A stretch of DNA of 38,736 bases from Candidatus Gastranaerophilales bacterium (lineage in GTDB: Bacteria > Cyanobacteriota > Vampirovibrionia > Gastranaerophilales > Gastranaerophilaceae), in NCBI GenBank assembly GCA_944323475.1, contig CALUSQ010000020.1, positions 1 through 38,736 of the forward strand, in the 5' to 3' direction. A program made the position numbers and the translations under genes. Shown one piece after another: positions 8,302 through 16,734 of this stretch. Numbering within the stretch: position 1 is the stretch's first letter; every line of letters starts with the position of its first letter. The notes below the pieces were generated by a model. That model saw nothing but the letters and a program-made list of their open reading frames with translations. It did not search any database and was not told the DNA's origin.

Positions 8302-9240
8302 CTAATTTTTCAAAGCGTCAGCACCTGATACAACTTCAGAAATTTCTTGAGTAATTGCAGCTTGTCTTGCTTTGTTGTAGTCAATTGTTAATATACGAAT
8401 CATTTCATCAGCATTGTTCGTTGCAGAAGACATAGCCGTCATTCTTGCAGCAAGTTCACTTGCAACAGCTTCAAGCAAAGCCTGATAAACAATGTTTGTA
8501 ATAAACATTGGAACTATTTTCTGCATAATGTTATCAACACCAGGTTCAAACGCCATCAATGGATCAACTGAATTTGATTCATTCAAATCATCACCAAGCG
8601 CTTTTTTCACATCATCAACAGGAAGAATTTTCCAATCTTCAACTTTATATGACATCATATTTTTGAAGCGAGTCGTAACAATTTCAATACTATCAATTTG
8701 ATTGTCAACAAAAGCCTGTGCCATATCTTCAGCAATAACTATTGCATTAGAAGAATTAGGTTCTTGAGATATTTTTGTATAAGTTTTTACGATTTCAAAT
8801 CCATCTGATTCTGCTTTTCGTTTTAAAGATGCAACACCTTTTAATCCAACTACAAAAAGTTTTGAAGAAATGCCTTGTTCTTTATATTCTTGAATTTTTT
8901 TAAGCACAAATCTGATTACATTAGCATTATATGCACCAGCAAGCCCTCTATTAGAGGTTACAACAAGTATACCAGCTGTTTTTTGTTCTCTTTTTTGCAT
9001 CAACACAGGATAATTATCAATAGCACGTTCAATTTTTAACCCAGCTGAACTAAAAACTTCTACAGCAGACAAAACTTTTGCAAACGCTTCACCCAAGGCT
9101 CTTGCAAATGGTCTTGCCGCAAGCACTTTTATTTGTGAACGTTTAACTTTTGCAGCTGCAACCATTTTCATCGCTTTTGTAATTTTTTTTGTATTTTGAA
9201 TACTGTTTATACGAGCTTTAATGTCTAATAAATTTGGCAT
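8302..9240 (-). CDS. atpG: ATP synthase F1 gamma subunit
   Basis: Gamma is the central rotor shaft of F1. Both conserved ends are present: N-terminal IQNTKKITKAMKMVAAAKVKR and C-terminal ELAARMTAMSSATNNA followed by YNKARQAAITQEI. The length of 312 is near that of photosynthetic cyanobacteria. However, the segment after MMSYKVEDWKILP is short, so the regulatory insertion of cyanobacterial and plastid gamma seems missing; the extra residues lie instead after RPFARALGEA (about 55-85). It is last in the cluster, after a hairpin-containing gap from atpA. In cyanobacterial naming this is atpC. Confidence 0.97.
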   Translation of the reverse strand: MPNLLDIKARINSIQNTKKITKAMKMVAAAKVKRSQIKVLAARPFARALGEAFAKVLSAVEVFSSAGLKIERAIDNYPVLMQKREQKTAGILVVTSNRGLAGAYNANVIRFVLKKIQEYKEQGISSKLFVVGLKGVASLKRKAESDGFEIVKTYTKISQEPNSSNAIVIAEDMAQAFVDNQIDSIEIVTTRFKNMMSYKVEDWKILPVDDVKKALGDDLNESNSVDPLMAFEPGVDNIMQKIVPMFITNIVYQALLEAVASELAARMTAMSSATNNADEMIRILTIDYNKARQAAITQEISEVVSGADALKN

Positions 9241-9303
9241 TTCTTATCCTTTTTAATGGTTACCGATTATTATTACTAATCAGACAACATGTGAGTTTCT
9301 ATA

Positions 9304-9329
9304 ATAGACCCTGAAAACTCAGGGTCTAT
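9304..9329 (-). other. Intercistronic hairpin between atpA and atpG
   Basis: A perfect 11-bp stem, ATAGACCCTGA (9304-9314) with TCAGGGTCTAT (9319-9329), and a 4-base loop start just after the atpA stop. On the atp coding strand no T-run follows, so it resembles an RNA-processing or 3'-stabilising hairpin more than a full terminator. Confidence 0.7.
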
Positions 9330-9332
9330 ATT

Positions 9333-10853
9333 TTAAGCATTAAATAAAGATGTTTTGAATGTAGTAAGACTATCTTTCAAAAGTTTTTTATCTTCGTCAC
9401 TCAAAGGAGCACCCTCATTGAGTCTTTGAGAAAGTTCCGAAAGATTTGCATCTTGGTATTCAAACCATTCTTTTTTAAATTGTTGAATTTTTGAATTATC
9501 AACATCATCAAGCAATCCTTCGTTAGCTGCAAAAAGAATACTAACCTGTTTTGCAACGCTCAAAGGAGAATACTGAGGCTGTTTTAATACTTCAGTCAAT
9601 TTTTGACCTCTCAATAACTGATCTTGAGTTGCTTTATCCAAATCAGAAGCAAATTGAGCAAATGCTTCCAATTCTCTGAATTGAGCAAGGTCAAGTCTCA
9701 ACTTACCACCAACTTGTTTTGTTGCTTTTGTTTGAGCAGCACCACCTACACGAGAAACCGAAATACCGGCATTCATTGCAGGTCTGATACCTGAGTTAAA
9801 CAAGCCTGTTTCCAAGAATATCTGACCGTCAGTAATAGAAATTACGTTTGTCGGAATATAAGCAGAAACGTCGCCTGCTTGTGTTTCAATGATAGGCAAA
9901 GCAGTAATTGAACCACCGCCGAGTTTGTCATTCAACTTACAAGCTCTTTCAAGAAGTCTTGAGTGTAAATAGAATACATCACCAGGGTATGCTTCACGTC
10001 CCGGTGGTCTTCTCAAAAGCAAACTCATTGCACGATATGCCTGAGCATGTTTTGTAAGGTCATCGTATACAATCAAAACATCTTTGCCTTGTTCCATAAA
10101 TTCTTCAGCAATAGCTACACCAGCAAAAGGTGCTATAAACTGCAATGGAGCAGATTCATCAGCAGTAGCTGAAACTATAATTGTATAATCCATTGCTCCA
10201 AAATCTTCTAATTTTTTAGCTAATTGAGCAACTGTAGAAGTTTTTTGACCAATTGCAACATAAACACAGATTACATTTTGACCTTTTTGATTAATAATCG
10301 TATCAATTGCAATAGCAGTTTTACCTGTTTGTCTATCGCCAATAATCAACTCACGTTGACCACGTCCAATAGGTGTCAAAGCATCAATTGCTGTCAAACC
10401 AGTTTGAAGAGGTTGGTGAACAGATTTTCTTGAAACAATACCAGGAGCTACTCTTTCTACAGGTCTTGTTTTTTCATAATGAATATCACCTTTACCATCT
10501 ACAGGACGGCCGGTTGGGTTAACAATTCTACCTATAAGACCATCACCAACAGGAACAGAAGCAATTCTGCCTGTAGTTTTTACAGTCATTCCTTCTTTAA
10601 TATGTTGATATTCACCAAGGATTACAACACCAACATTATCTTCTTCAAGGTTCAATGTAATACCCAAAGTACCTTTTCCATCTTCAAATTCTACAAGCTC
10701 GTTTGACATCGCATTTCTCAGTCCGTATACACGAGCAATACCGTCACCTACTTCAAGCACAGAACCAATATTTGAAACTTCCATCTCAGATGAATAGTTC
10801 TCTATTTTGGCTTTGATTATTGAAGTAATTTCATCAGGTCTGATTGTTGCCAT
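9333..10853 (-). CDS. atpA: ATP synthase F1 alpha subunit
   Basis: Alpha forms the non-catalytic nucleotide sites of the F1 hexamer. The Walker A is GDRQTGKT (172-179), the arginine-finger region is [13 protein letters not shown], and the segment [16 protein letters not shown] is fully conserved. The start is set at [10 protein letters not shown], giving 506 residues (the usual length), with AGGA seven bases upstream; an in-frame ATG at 10907 would add 18 non-conserved residues without support. It follows atpH after a 78-base gap holding a small GNRA-type hairpin. Confidence 0.98.
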   Translation of the reverse strand: MATIRPDEITSIIKAKIENYSSEMEVSNIGSVLEVGDGIARVYGLRNAMSNELVEFEDGKGTLGITLNLEEDNVGVVILGEYQHIKEGMTVKTTGRIASVPVGDGLIGRIVNPTGRPVDGKGDIHYEKTRPVERVAPGIVSRKSVHQPLQTGLTAIDALTPIGRGQRELIIGDRQTGKTAIAIDTIINQKGQNVICVYVAIGQKTSTVAQLAKKLEDFGAMDYTIIVSATADESAPLQFIAPFAGVAIAEEFMEQGKDVLIVYDDLTKHAQAYRAMSLLLRRPPGREAYPGDVFYLHSRLLERACKLNDKLGGGSITALPIIETQAGDVSAYIPTNVISITDGQIFLETGLFNSGIRPAMNAGISVSRVGGAAQTKATKQVGGKLRLDLAQFRELEAFAQFASDLDKATQDQLLRGQKLTEVLKQPQYSPLSVAKQVSILFAANEGLLDDVDNSKIQQFKKEWFEYQDANLSELSQRLNEGAPLSDEDKKLLKDSLTTFKTSLFNA

Positions 10854-10931
10854 CTTACTTTCCTTTATATGATTTGTACCTTTAATCAGTTTTAAATGGT
10901 TTCCCATTAACTAGATAGCTGCTAAACGCAA

Positions 10932-11495
10932 TTATCTCAGTTGTTTTTTAAAGCCCTCTAACTTTGCAGCCATTGAGCCATCTATAGTTTTATCTTGAAT
11001 TTTCAATACCAACCCTGCAATAATTTCTGGATTAAGTTCAAATTCAAGTTTTATAGTCTTTTTAAGTTTTGCTTCAAGTTTTTCTTTAAGCTTAGTTTTT
11101 AAATCCTCATCAACATCAACTGCTGAAACAACACCAACTTTTAGTATATTTTTTGCCTCGTCAACAGAAGACTCAAAACAATATAAAATTGTATCCAAAA
11201 TATTTATCTTATTTTTTTCTGCCAAAATAGACAAAAGATTCAACACATCTTGAGTAATTTTTCCTTCAAAAACAGATTTTAAAAGTTCTTTTTTCTCATT
11301 CTGAGGAATAACAGGATGTGTAAGAAAATTTTTTAACTCAGAAACAGCGTCCAAAGCATCTACAACAGTTGTCAAATCAGAATATACAGTATCCAGTTCA
11401 TTTTTTTCTTGAGCAACTTGCGCTAGTGCGTCTGAGTACCTCTTTGCTACAGTTATTAATTTGTTATCAACATTCTTTGTTGGCATATTATCCAT
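10932..11495 (-). CDS. atpH: ATP synthase F1 delta subunit
   Basis: Delta links F1 to the peripheral stalk. The 187-residue protein shows the family pattern: AKRYSDALAQVA near the N-terminus, FLTHPVIPQNEKKELL in the middle, and a C-terminal domain with GLVLKIQDKTIDGSMAAKLEGFKKQL. The start three bases after the atpF stop is the most upstream ATG; a second in-frame ATG (11486) gives three residues fewer. It is tightly coupled to the b gene. In cyanobacterial naming this is atpD. Confidence 0.95.
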   Translation of the reverse strand: MDNMPTKNVDNKLITVAKRYSDALAQVAQEKNELDTVYSDLTTVVDALDAVSELKNFLTHPVIPQNEKKELLKSVFEGKITQDVLNLLSILAEKNKINILDTILYCFESSVDEAKNILKVGVVSAVDVDEDLKTKLKEKLEAKLKKTIKLEFELNPEIIAGLVLKIQDKTIDGSMAAKLEGFKKQLR

Positions 11496-11498
11496 CCG

Positions 11499-12002
11499 TT
11501 AAACATCTATTTTATCTATACTGTTAATAAAGTCTTCTATATATTTTCTATGCAGTTTTTTGTCTTTATCTAAAGCTGTAACTATTTGTCTTTGAGCTAC
11601 TTCTATAGAAGAATCAGAAACATTTTTCATCAGTGAAGTTTGTGCATGATTTTCTTCAGAAAGAACTTGCTTTTCAATATTCTTTTTAATAGATTCAACC
11701 GTTTTATCTAAATCTTCTTTAGATTTTTGCTCAAACGCCTTTGCCGTTTCTTCTGCTTTTTTTACAATTGCATTAAGCTCATCTTCAATATTAGCAAGAG
11801 ATTTCGCAACATTTTCAAAATCCTGCTTTGCTTCATTTTTAATTGCATCAGACTCTTCAACTTTGTTCTGAACAGAAGCCCTCATATCTTCAATTTTTTG
11901 AGAAACATTTAACTTTTTAATAATAAAAGCAAAAAATGCTATCATAATTGCAAAGTTAATAACGTTTGAATGTAAAATATTACTCCAGCTGAAATCAAGC
12001 AT
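11499..12002 (-). CDS. atpF: ATP synthase F0 subunit b
   Basis: This is one of two peripheral-stalk b-type subunits. It has a single N-terminal membrane span (about 13-30, NVINFAIMIAFFAFIIKKL) followed by a long charged coiled coil to the C-terminus; total 167 residues. It overlaps the upstream b' gene by eight bases and leads into atpH three bases later. Gene order identifies it as b rather than b'. Confidence 0.93.
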   Translation of the reverse strand: MLDFSWSNILHSNVINFAIMIAFFAFIIKKLNVSQKIEDMRASVQNKVEESDAIKNEAKQDFENVAKSLANIEDELNAIVKKAEETAKAFEQKSKEDLDKTVESIKKNIEKQVLSEENHAQTSLMKNVSDSSIEVAQRQIVTALDKDKKLHRKYIEDFINSIDKIDV

Positions 12003-12471
12003 TTTTCTTCATTACCTCACTAATTTCCTGCTGTTCTAATGGAGTAAAAGCAACACCTTCACCCATTAATTTTGTTGTTAATCTGTTAGCCAAATCAGCA
12101 ACATCCCCTGTCATGTTTTGAGAAGTTGTTTCTTTTTGACTAGCAAGACTTTCTTTCTGCTGTGCAAAATATTCCTGCGCATTTTGTTTTGTGTCATTAA
12201 GAATTTTGGTTTTTTCTTCTTTCAATGCATCAGCTTTTGACGCAACTATATCTCTGGATTTTCTTTGTGCATCAGAGACCTTTTCATCTCTGTCTTTGAG
12301 TAAATCTTGAGCTTTTTTACGATGTTCATCAGCTTCATTTTTATTGTCATCAATATATTTTTGCCTTTTCTCCATAATTTGAAGAACCGGTTTGTACAAA
12401 ATCGAATTCATAATAAAAATGAATATAATAAAACTTATTGTAGATACTAATATAGTTGCGTTAATTTCCAT
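11995..12471 (-). CDS. ATP synthase F0 subunit b' (second stalk subunit)
   Basis: The 158-residue protein has an N-terminal membrane span (about 5-25), then YKPVLQIMEKRQKYIDDNKNEAD, which matches the family pattern 'P...ME.R...I' of b/b', followed by a coiled coil. A distinct b' gene next to b is characteristic of photosynthetic bacteria and cyanobacteria (cyanobacterial atpG), so its presence here supports cyanobacterial ancestry. There is no clear SD before the ATG. It lies 82 bases after atpE, with a long hairpin between. Confidence 0.92.
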   Translation of the reverse strand: MEINATILVSTISFIIFIFIMNSILYKPVLQIMEKRQKYIDDNKNEADEHRKKAQDLLKDRDEKVSDAQRKSRDIVASKADALKEEKTKILNDTKQNAQEYFAQQKESLASQKETTSQNMTGDVADLANRLTTKLMGEGVAFTPLEQQEISEVMKKNA

Positions 12472-12496
12472 AATTTGTTTTTCTATTTTCTACTTT

Positions 12497-12552
12497 AGAT
12501 TTGCATAAGTCACAAATATTTTTTAAACAAAATTCTGTGACTGCTAAAATCT
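12497..12552 (-). other. Intercistronic stem-loop directly after atpE
   Basis: GTCACA (12509-12514) pairs with TGTGAC (12536-12541), GCA with TGC, and AGATTT (12497-12502) with AAATCT (12547-12552), about 15 bp with small bulges and a 21-base AT-rich loop. It begins two bases after the atpE stop and has no T-run after it, so it is probably a stabilising or processing hairpin. Confidence 0.65.
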
Positions 12553-12553
12553 A

Positions 12554-12799
12554 CTATCCTAACAATTGCAATGCAATGAATAATGCATAAATAGCACAAG
12601 CTTCTGCAAGACCTGCACCAATAATGAAGTAAATCAATGCTTTACCTGCAATTTCCGGTTGTCTTGATACAGCATCCAAAAGACCTTTTGTTGCAATACC
12701 CAAACCAACTCCGGCACCAATTGCACCAAAACCGATTGCAATACCTGCACCCAATTTAGCGAATGCTGCAACTTGTGCTGCTACTTGTTCTACTGCCAT
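12554..12799 (-). CDS. atpE: ATP synthase F0 subunit c
   Basis: The 81-residue proteolipid has two membrane helices joined by the polar loop SRQPEIAGK. The ion-carrying carboxylate is E66 in GLAEACAIY. The Gln found in Na+-type and cyanobacterial GVGQG motifs is Leu here (GVGLG), and Ser/Thr neighbours of the Glu are replaced by Ala and Cys, which points to proton rather than sodium coupling. A strong SD (AAGGAG) fits high expression. A hairpin follows the gene. Confidence 0.97.
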   Translation of the reverse strand: MAVEQVAAQVAAFAKLGAGIAIGFGAIGAGVGLGIATKGLLDAVSRQPEIAGKALIYFIIGAGLAEACAIYALFIALQLLG

Positions 12800-12843
12800 A
12801 ATTTTCTCCTTCTTTATTTACTAATTCGTTTCTTGTTTTCTAA

Positions 12844-13530
12844 TTAATGTTCTTCTTCCTGAACTGCAATTGCTATATATGCAGTTGAAAGCAACATAAA
12901 CACCAATGCTTGGATAAATGCAACAAATACCTCAAAAAGCATAAATGGTAGAGGCAATAAGTATGCACATAAACCGACAAATGTCACAATCAAAAGCTCA
13001 CCTGCTAGTATATTCGCAAAAAGACGGAGAGCCAATGAAAAAGGTCTAACAACCATCTCAAGAAGCTCAACCAAAGCCATTATTATACCGACAAAGCTAA
13101 ACTCATGAAGAAAGTATTTTGGACCCTTGATTTTCACACCTTGGTATACATAATAAATCAATACCATAATAGCCATCGCTGCTGTCATATTAATATCATT
13201 TGTAGGAGAGGCAAGCTCGCCTGTTTTTAAATGATACAAACGCCAAGGCAATTGACCTAAAAGGTTTGCTGTTAAAATAAACAAGAATAATGAAGCCAAA
13301 AGCGGAACATGTTTTCTTCCGTTTTTGCCTATCATTGAGTCTGTAAGATTTACAAAAACTCCAATTATTCCCTCTGCAACAGCTTGTAATTTATTAGGAA
13401 TAAGTGTCATTTTTCTTGTGGCAATAAATGCAAACACAATCAAAATTCCCATTGTAATCCACATTGTTATTACAGTATCCAGATTTATACTAAATTGTCC
13501 TAAATGTGCAATTAAATGACCTTCTGACAC
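12844..13530 (-). CDS. atpB: ATP synthase F0 subunit a
   Basis: Subunit a forms the ion half-channels against the c-ring. It has about five membrane helices in 228 residues. The essential Arg is R169 in SLALRLFANILAGELL, and the conserved C-terminal helix is FVAFIQALVFMLLSTAYIAIA. The start is GTG, preceded by GAGAGGA at about eight bases. It is first in the atp cluster; no atpI homologue is seen upstream, where rpmB and its terminator lie. Confidence 0.97.
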   Translation of the reverse strand: MSEGHLIAHLGQFSINLDTVITMWITMGILIVFAFIATRKMTLIPNKLQAVAEGIIGVFVNLTDSMIGKNGRKHVPLLASLFLFILTANLLGQLPWRLYHLKTGELASPTNDINMTAAMAIMVLIYYVYQGVKIKGPKYFLHEFSFVGIIMALVELLEMVVRPFSLALRLFANILAGELLIVTFVGLCAYLLPLPFMLFEVFVAFIQALVFMLLSTAYIAIAVQEEEH

Positions 13531-13559
13531 AGTTGTTTCCTCTCAATAATACTGTTTGT

Positions 13560-13588
13560 AATATATCACTTTTGCAAAAAATGCGCAA
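13560..13588 (-). promoter_or_regulatory. Candidate promoter of the atp operon
   Basis: On the minus strand, -10 TATATT (13560-13565) and a weak -35 TTGCGC (13583-13588) are 17 bp apart, about 30 bases before the atpB GTG. The -35 matches consensus poorly. Confidence 0.45.
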
Positions 13589-13654
13589 ATTGTATAAAAC
13601 AATAATATTACAAAAATATTTTTGGCTATCGCACAGATAGGTGAATTTTCACAA

Positions 13655-13684
13655 AAAAAGAACCGCTTAATTGCGGTTCTTTTA
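13655..13684 (-). terminator. Terminator downstream of rpmB
   Basis: AGAACCGC and GCGGTTCT pair around TTAATT, with A-run and T-run flanks, so it works on the rpmB transcript and insulates the atp operon from rpmB. Confidence 0.88.
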
Positions 13685-13700
13685 AAATTTTCTTTTAGAA

Positions 13701-13892
13701 CTATATAGCTCTTTGTACTTTACCAGCTCTGATGCATGAAGTACAAACATCAATTCTTTTTACAGTACCGTTTTGATTAACTTTAACAGATTGAAGATTT
13801 ACTTCTTGTCTGTGTACATGTTGTTTATGTGAAAAAGAAATTTTAGCTGCTTTCAATTTTGTTTTTCCGCATATTGCGCATTGTTTTGCCAT
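13701..13892 (-). CDS. rpmB: 50S ribosomal protein L28
   Basis: The 63-residue L28 begins MAKQCAICGK and keeps four cysteines in two pairs (CAIC and CTSC), the zinc-ribbon form of L28. The start is set at MAKQ because AAGGA lies eight bases upstream; the longer in-frame ORF to 13943 adds 17 residues with no family match. It is a single gene with its own terminator. Confidence 0.96.
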   Translation of the reverse strand: MAKQCAICGKTKLKAAKISFSHKQHVHRQEVNLQSVKVNQNGTVKRIDVCTSCIRAGKVQRAI

Positions 13893-14018
13893 TTTTATAT
13901 TCCTTTCAAAGATTAGTTTCTTATTATACACTACTTTAAACATAGGATAATATCAAGTGCAGATTGAAAATTTCTTAACAATTAAAGTTCTTAAAATAAA
14001 TTTTTGACTATAAAAATG

Positions 14019-14024
14019 TATAAT
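14019..14024 (+). promoter_or_regulatory. -10 box close to the YkgJ-like ATG
   Basis: A perfect TATAAT ends eight bases before the ATG at 14032. If used, transcription would begin at or next to the ATG, giving a leaderless mRNA; no SD precedes this ATG. No -35 at 16-18 bp is convincing. Confidence 0.4.
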
Positions 14025-14031
14025 ATAAATC

Positions 14032-14442
14032 ATGTGGAATTTTATTAAATCTTTGTACTGGAAATTTTTATCTTATTTTGTTACTGAAAAAATCAGTTAC
14101 GAAATTACAGGAGAATGCAAAAAATGTGGAAAATGCTGTAATTATATGTACAGTTTTGACACATACACAGAAAAAGAATTTAAATTTATGCAATTTCTTT
14201 TTCCTGCATACAAAAGGTTTTATATAAAAGGTAAAGATGAATATGGAAATTTAATATTTGCCTGCAAATATGTAACCAAAGAAGGTCTTTGTTCTGTATA
14301 TGACAAGCGTCTTGCTATGTGCAAAAGGTATCCTGCACCAAGGATAAATTATCCTGCATCACTGCATGAAGGCTGCGGATACACGGTAAACAAAAAATAT
14401 TTCAAAGATTACTTAAACAATAAACAGGATAATAAACATTAG
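14032..14442 (+). CDS. YkgJ-family cysteine-cluster protein (copy 1)
   Basis: The 136-residue protein has the CxxCxxCC signature (C29, C32, C35, C36) of the YkgJ/zinc- or iron-chelating Fe-S-cluster-like family, and further Cys at 78, 87, 97 and 115. A short hydrophobic/aromatic N-terminus precedes the cluster. It is clearly paralogous to the protein at 32696: shared blocks include GECKKCGKCC/GKCNCCGECC and EGCGY/ESCGY. It lies directly upstream of an exported TPR gene. The family's function is not established; metal binding is likely. Confidence 0.85.
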   Translation: MWNFIKSLYWKFLSYFVTEKISYEITGECKKCGKCCNYMYSFDTYTEKEFKFMQFLFPAYKRFYIKGKDEYGNLIFACKYVTKEGLCSVYDKRLAMCKRYPAPRINYPASLHEGCGYTVNKKYFKDYLNNKQDNKH

Positions 14443-14447
14443 GATTA

Positions 14448-14474
14448 TTGTAAGATTTGGAATATAATTATAAT
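14448..14474 (+). promoter_or_regulatory. Candidate promoter of the exported TPR gene
   Basis: Two adjacent TATAAT boxes (14463-14468 and 14469-14474) follow TTGTAA (14448-14453); the spacing to the second is 15 bp, slightly short. They lie about 46 bases before the chosen ATG. Confidence 0.4.
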
Positions 14475-14520
14475 ATAAATTTCGCCACACTATATTAAAA
14501 ATCTTATGAAAGGCATAAAA

Positions 14521-16734
14521 ATGAAAAAGAGATTTTTTACCACACTTTTTTTGCTAATGACTATGTCTTTAACAGCCAATTGTGAAGAAAACATTGTCCC
14601 TGCAGGATATCAGGGTTATTCTGACTATCCTACAGAAGTTAGTGCCTATTACACAAACGGATTAAATTATATAAAATCTAATGAGTATACAAAAGCGATA
14701 ACAGAATTTAGAAAAGCACTAAGAGAAAACTCCCAAGATAAGTCATCGAGAATACAACTTGTCAACGCTTATCTGATGAGAGCTCAATATTACAACAATC
14801 AAGCAACTGACTACAACAAAGCAGCAAATGATCTTCGTTCCGCAATATTTTATATGAAATATTATGAAAACATGCCTGTTGATGCAAAATACATCACAGA
14901 TATAAACGCAATGGAAGACAATTTAAATAATATTTTATACGCAATCAATGCGGACCAAACACCCAAAGGCAGATATACAATGGGTAAATCTTTAAGAGCC
15001 CAAGGTGAGTTTGCAGCAGCAATAGTCGAATTTCAAAAAGCACAAAATGATGTAAACTATAAAAAATCATCAGTTGCAAATCTCGGTGAAATTTATTACA
15101 TAATGAATCTTAATACTCAAGCAGCAACATATTTGGAAGAAGCAATTGTGCTTGATCCAAACAATTCCGATTTACACTTGAAACTCGCAGGAACATATGA
15201 AAGATTAGGGAAAACAGATAAAGCAGCTGCTCAATACAATCTTGCGCTAACAGATACAAACAATAATCAAGAGATTTTAATGTCGCTTGAAAATATTTGG
15301 AAACAAAAAGTAGCGCAAAACCCTGATGATGCAGAAGCACATGCAAATTTGGGTGCTATCTATCAAAAGAAAAATAATTTTACTGCAGCATTAGAACAAT
15401 ACACTAAAGCAGAAGAACTTAACCCATCAAATATTACAACAAGATTGAATCTTGGTACACTTTATCAGGCACAAAAAGATTTTGATACGGCAATTGAAGC
15501 CTATGATTCGATAATTGCTTACAACCCTAACATAATGCAAGCATATCTTTATAAAGCACAATGCTACAGAGATATGGGAAATCTAGATGCAGCTTTGCAA
15601 AATTACAAACTTGCACTAAATCTTGAACCTACAAACCAAGCGATAAAAGATGAAATGTTTGCGATGTATGAAACAAAAATGACACCGCAGCAAAAGATGG
15701 ACTATATATACCAACAATTACAAAAAGCGCCATCTGATGCAAGTTTAAATTATAGATACGCATATGAATTACACAAAGCAGGAAAAATATCTGATGCTAT
15801 AACATACTACAATCAATCCATCAAACTTAATCCACAAAATGAAGATGCTTACATAAATTTGGCTCAATGCTATCAACAACAAGGAAATTTTGAACAAGCT
15901 CGTTCAATTTTGACAAATGCAAAAGGTATTTTCCCTGAAAACACAATGATAAAAAAACAATTGGCCGCTATAGATGCTGAATCAAGCTCTTATTTATATA
16001 CAAAAGCATCTGAACTTTTTAACCAAAAGAAATTCCAAGAAGCTATATCAATGTATCAAAAAATTATACCCGCAACCCCAGAAGCACTTATTGGTATAGG
16101 AGCTTGTTACCAATCATTAAATGATAACGCTTCTGCTGCTAACTATTATGTAAAATCGCTTACCCTCGATCCACAAAATTCGGATACTGCATATTATGCA
16201 GCTTTGGCATATTCAAATATCGAGAACTACAAACTTGCAAAAGATTATGCAAAAAAAGCTCTTACAATAAACACAAATAACAAAAATGCAAAAGAATTGT
16301 TAACCTATGTCATTGAACAAGAGAATACAGAAAAAATGGATAAAGCTATTGAGCTTTTTGATAAACAACAATATACTCAAGCTTTGGCACTGCTTACAGA
16401 AGTAATTACACAAGACCCAAAAGATTCAAATGCTTATTACTATAGAGCAATTGTATACGATGCTCAAAAAAAATATGCACTTGCTATTAATGATTACAAA
16501 AAAGCCTTAATTTATAACCCTAAAATGTTGATTGCAAATTATTCAATAGCAATAGACTATGATTACTTGCAACAATATACAAACGCTTTGTTTTACCACA
16601 AAAAATATATTGCCGAAACACAAAAAATTGGCGAAACAAATGATTATACAAGATATTCGGCAAGAAGAATACAGGATTTGAAAAAGTATGAACCAAAACC
16701 AAACACAACAAAACCTGCCGGATATAAAAAATAA
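14521..16734 (+). CDS. Exported TPR-repeat protein (copy 1)
   Basis: This 737-residue protein starts with a signal peptide (MKKRFFTTLFLLMTMSLTA, probably cut near residue 19-21), followed by an array of tetratricopeptide repeats over nearly the whole length (for example NPDDAEAHANLGAIYQKKNN and its repeats). The start is set at the second ATG because AAAGG lies eight bases upstream; an ATG at 14506 would add MKGIK. It probably acts as a periplasmic protein-interaction scaffold. It follows a YkgJ-like gene, as the other exported TPR gene (35522) precedes one. Its 3' end overlaps dusB by 47 bases. Confidence 0.88.
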   Translation: MKKRFFTTLFLLMTMSLTANCEENIVPAGYQGYSDYPTEVSAYYTNGLNYIKSNEYTKAITEFRKALRENSQDKSSRIQLVNAYLMRAQYYNNQATDYNKAANDLRSAIFYMKYYENMPVDAKYITDINAMEDNLNNILYAINADQTPKGRYTMGKSLRAQGEFAAAIVEFQKAQNDVNYKKSSVANLGEIYYIMNLNTQAATYLEEAIVLDPNNSDLHLKLAGTYERLGKTDKAAAQYNLALTDTNNNQEILMSLENIWKQKVAQNPDDAEAHANLGAIYQKKNNFTAALEQYTKAEELNPSNITTRLNLGTLYQAQKDFDTAIEAYDSIIAYNPNIMQAYLYKAQCYRDMGNLDAALQNYKLALNLEPTNQAIKDEMFAMYETKMTPQQKMDYIYQQLQKAPSDASLNYRYAYELHKAGKISDAITYYNQSIKLNPQNEDAYINLAQCYQQQGNFEQARSILTNAKGIFPENTMIKKQLAAIDAESSSYLYTKASELFNQKKFQEAISMYQKIIPATPEALIGIGACYQSLNDNASAANYYVKSLTLDPQNSDTAYYAALAYSNIENYKLAKDYAKKALTINTNNKNAKELLTYVIEQENTEKMDKAIELFDKQQYTQALALLTEVITQDPKDSNAYYYRAIVYDAQKKYALAINDYKKALIYNPKMLIANYSIAIDYDYLQQYTNALFYHKKYIAETQKIGETNDYTRYSARRIQDLKKYEPKPNTTKPAGYKK

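Noticed and set aside
14521..14590. Possible lipoprotein signal in the 737-aa TPR protein (LTANC)
   Set aside because: Asn directly before the Cys does not fit the lipobox, so an ordinary signal peptide is more likely.
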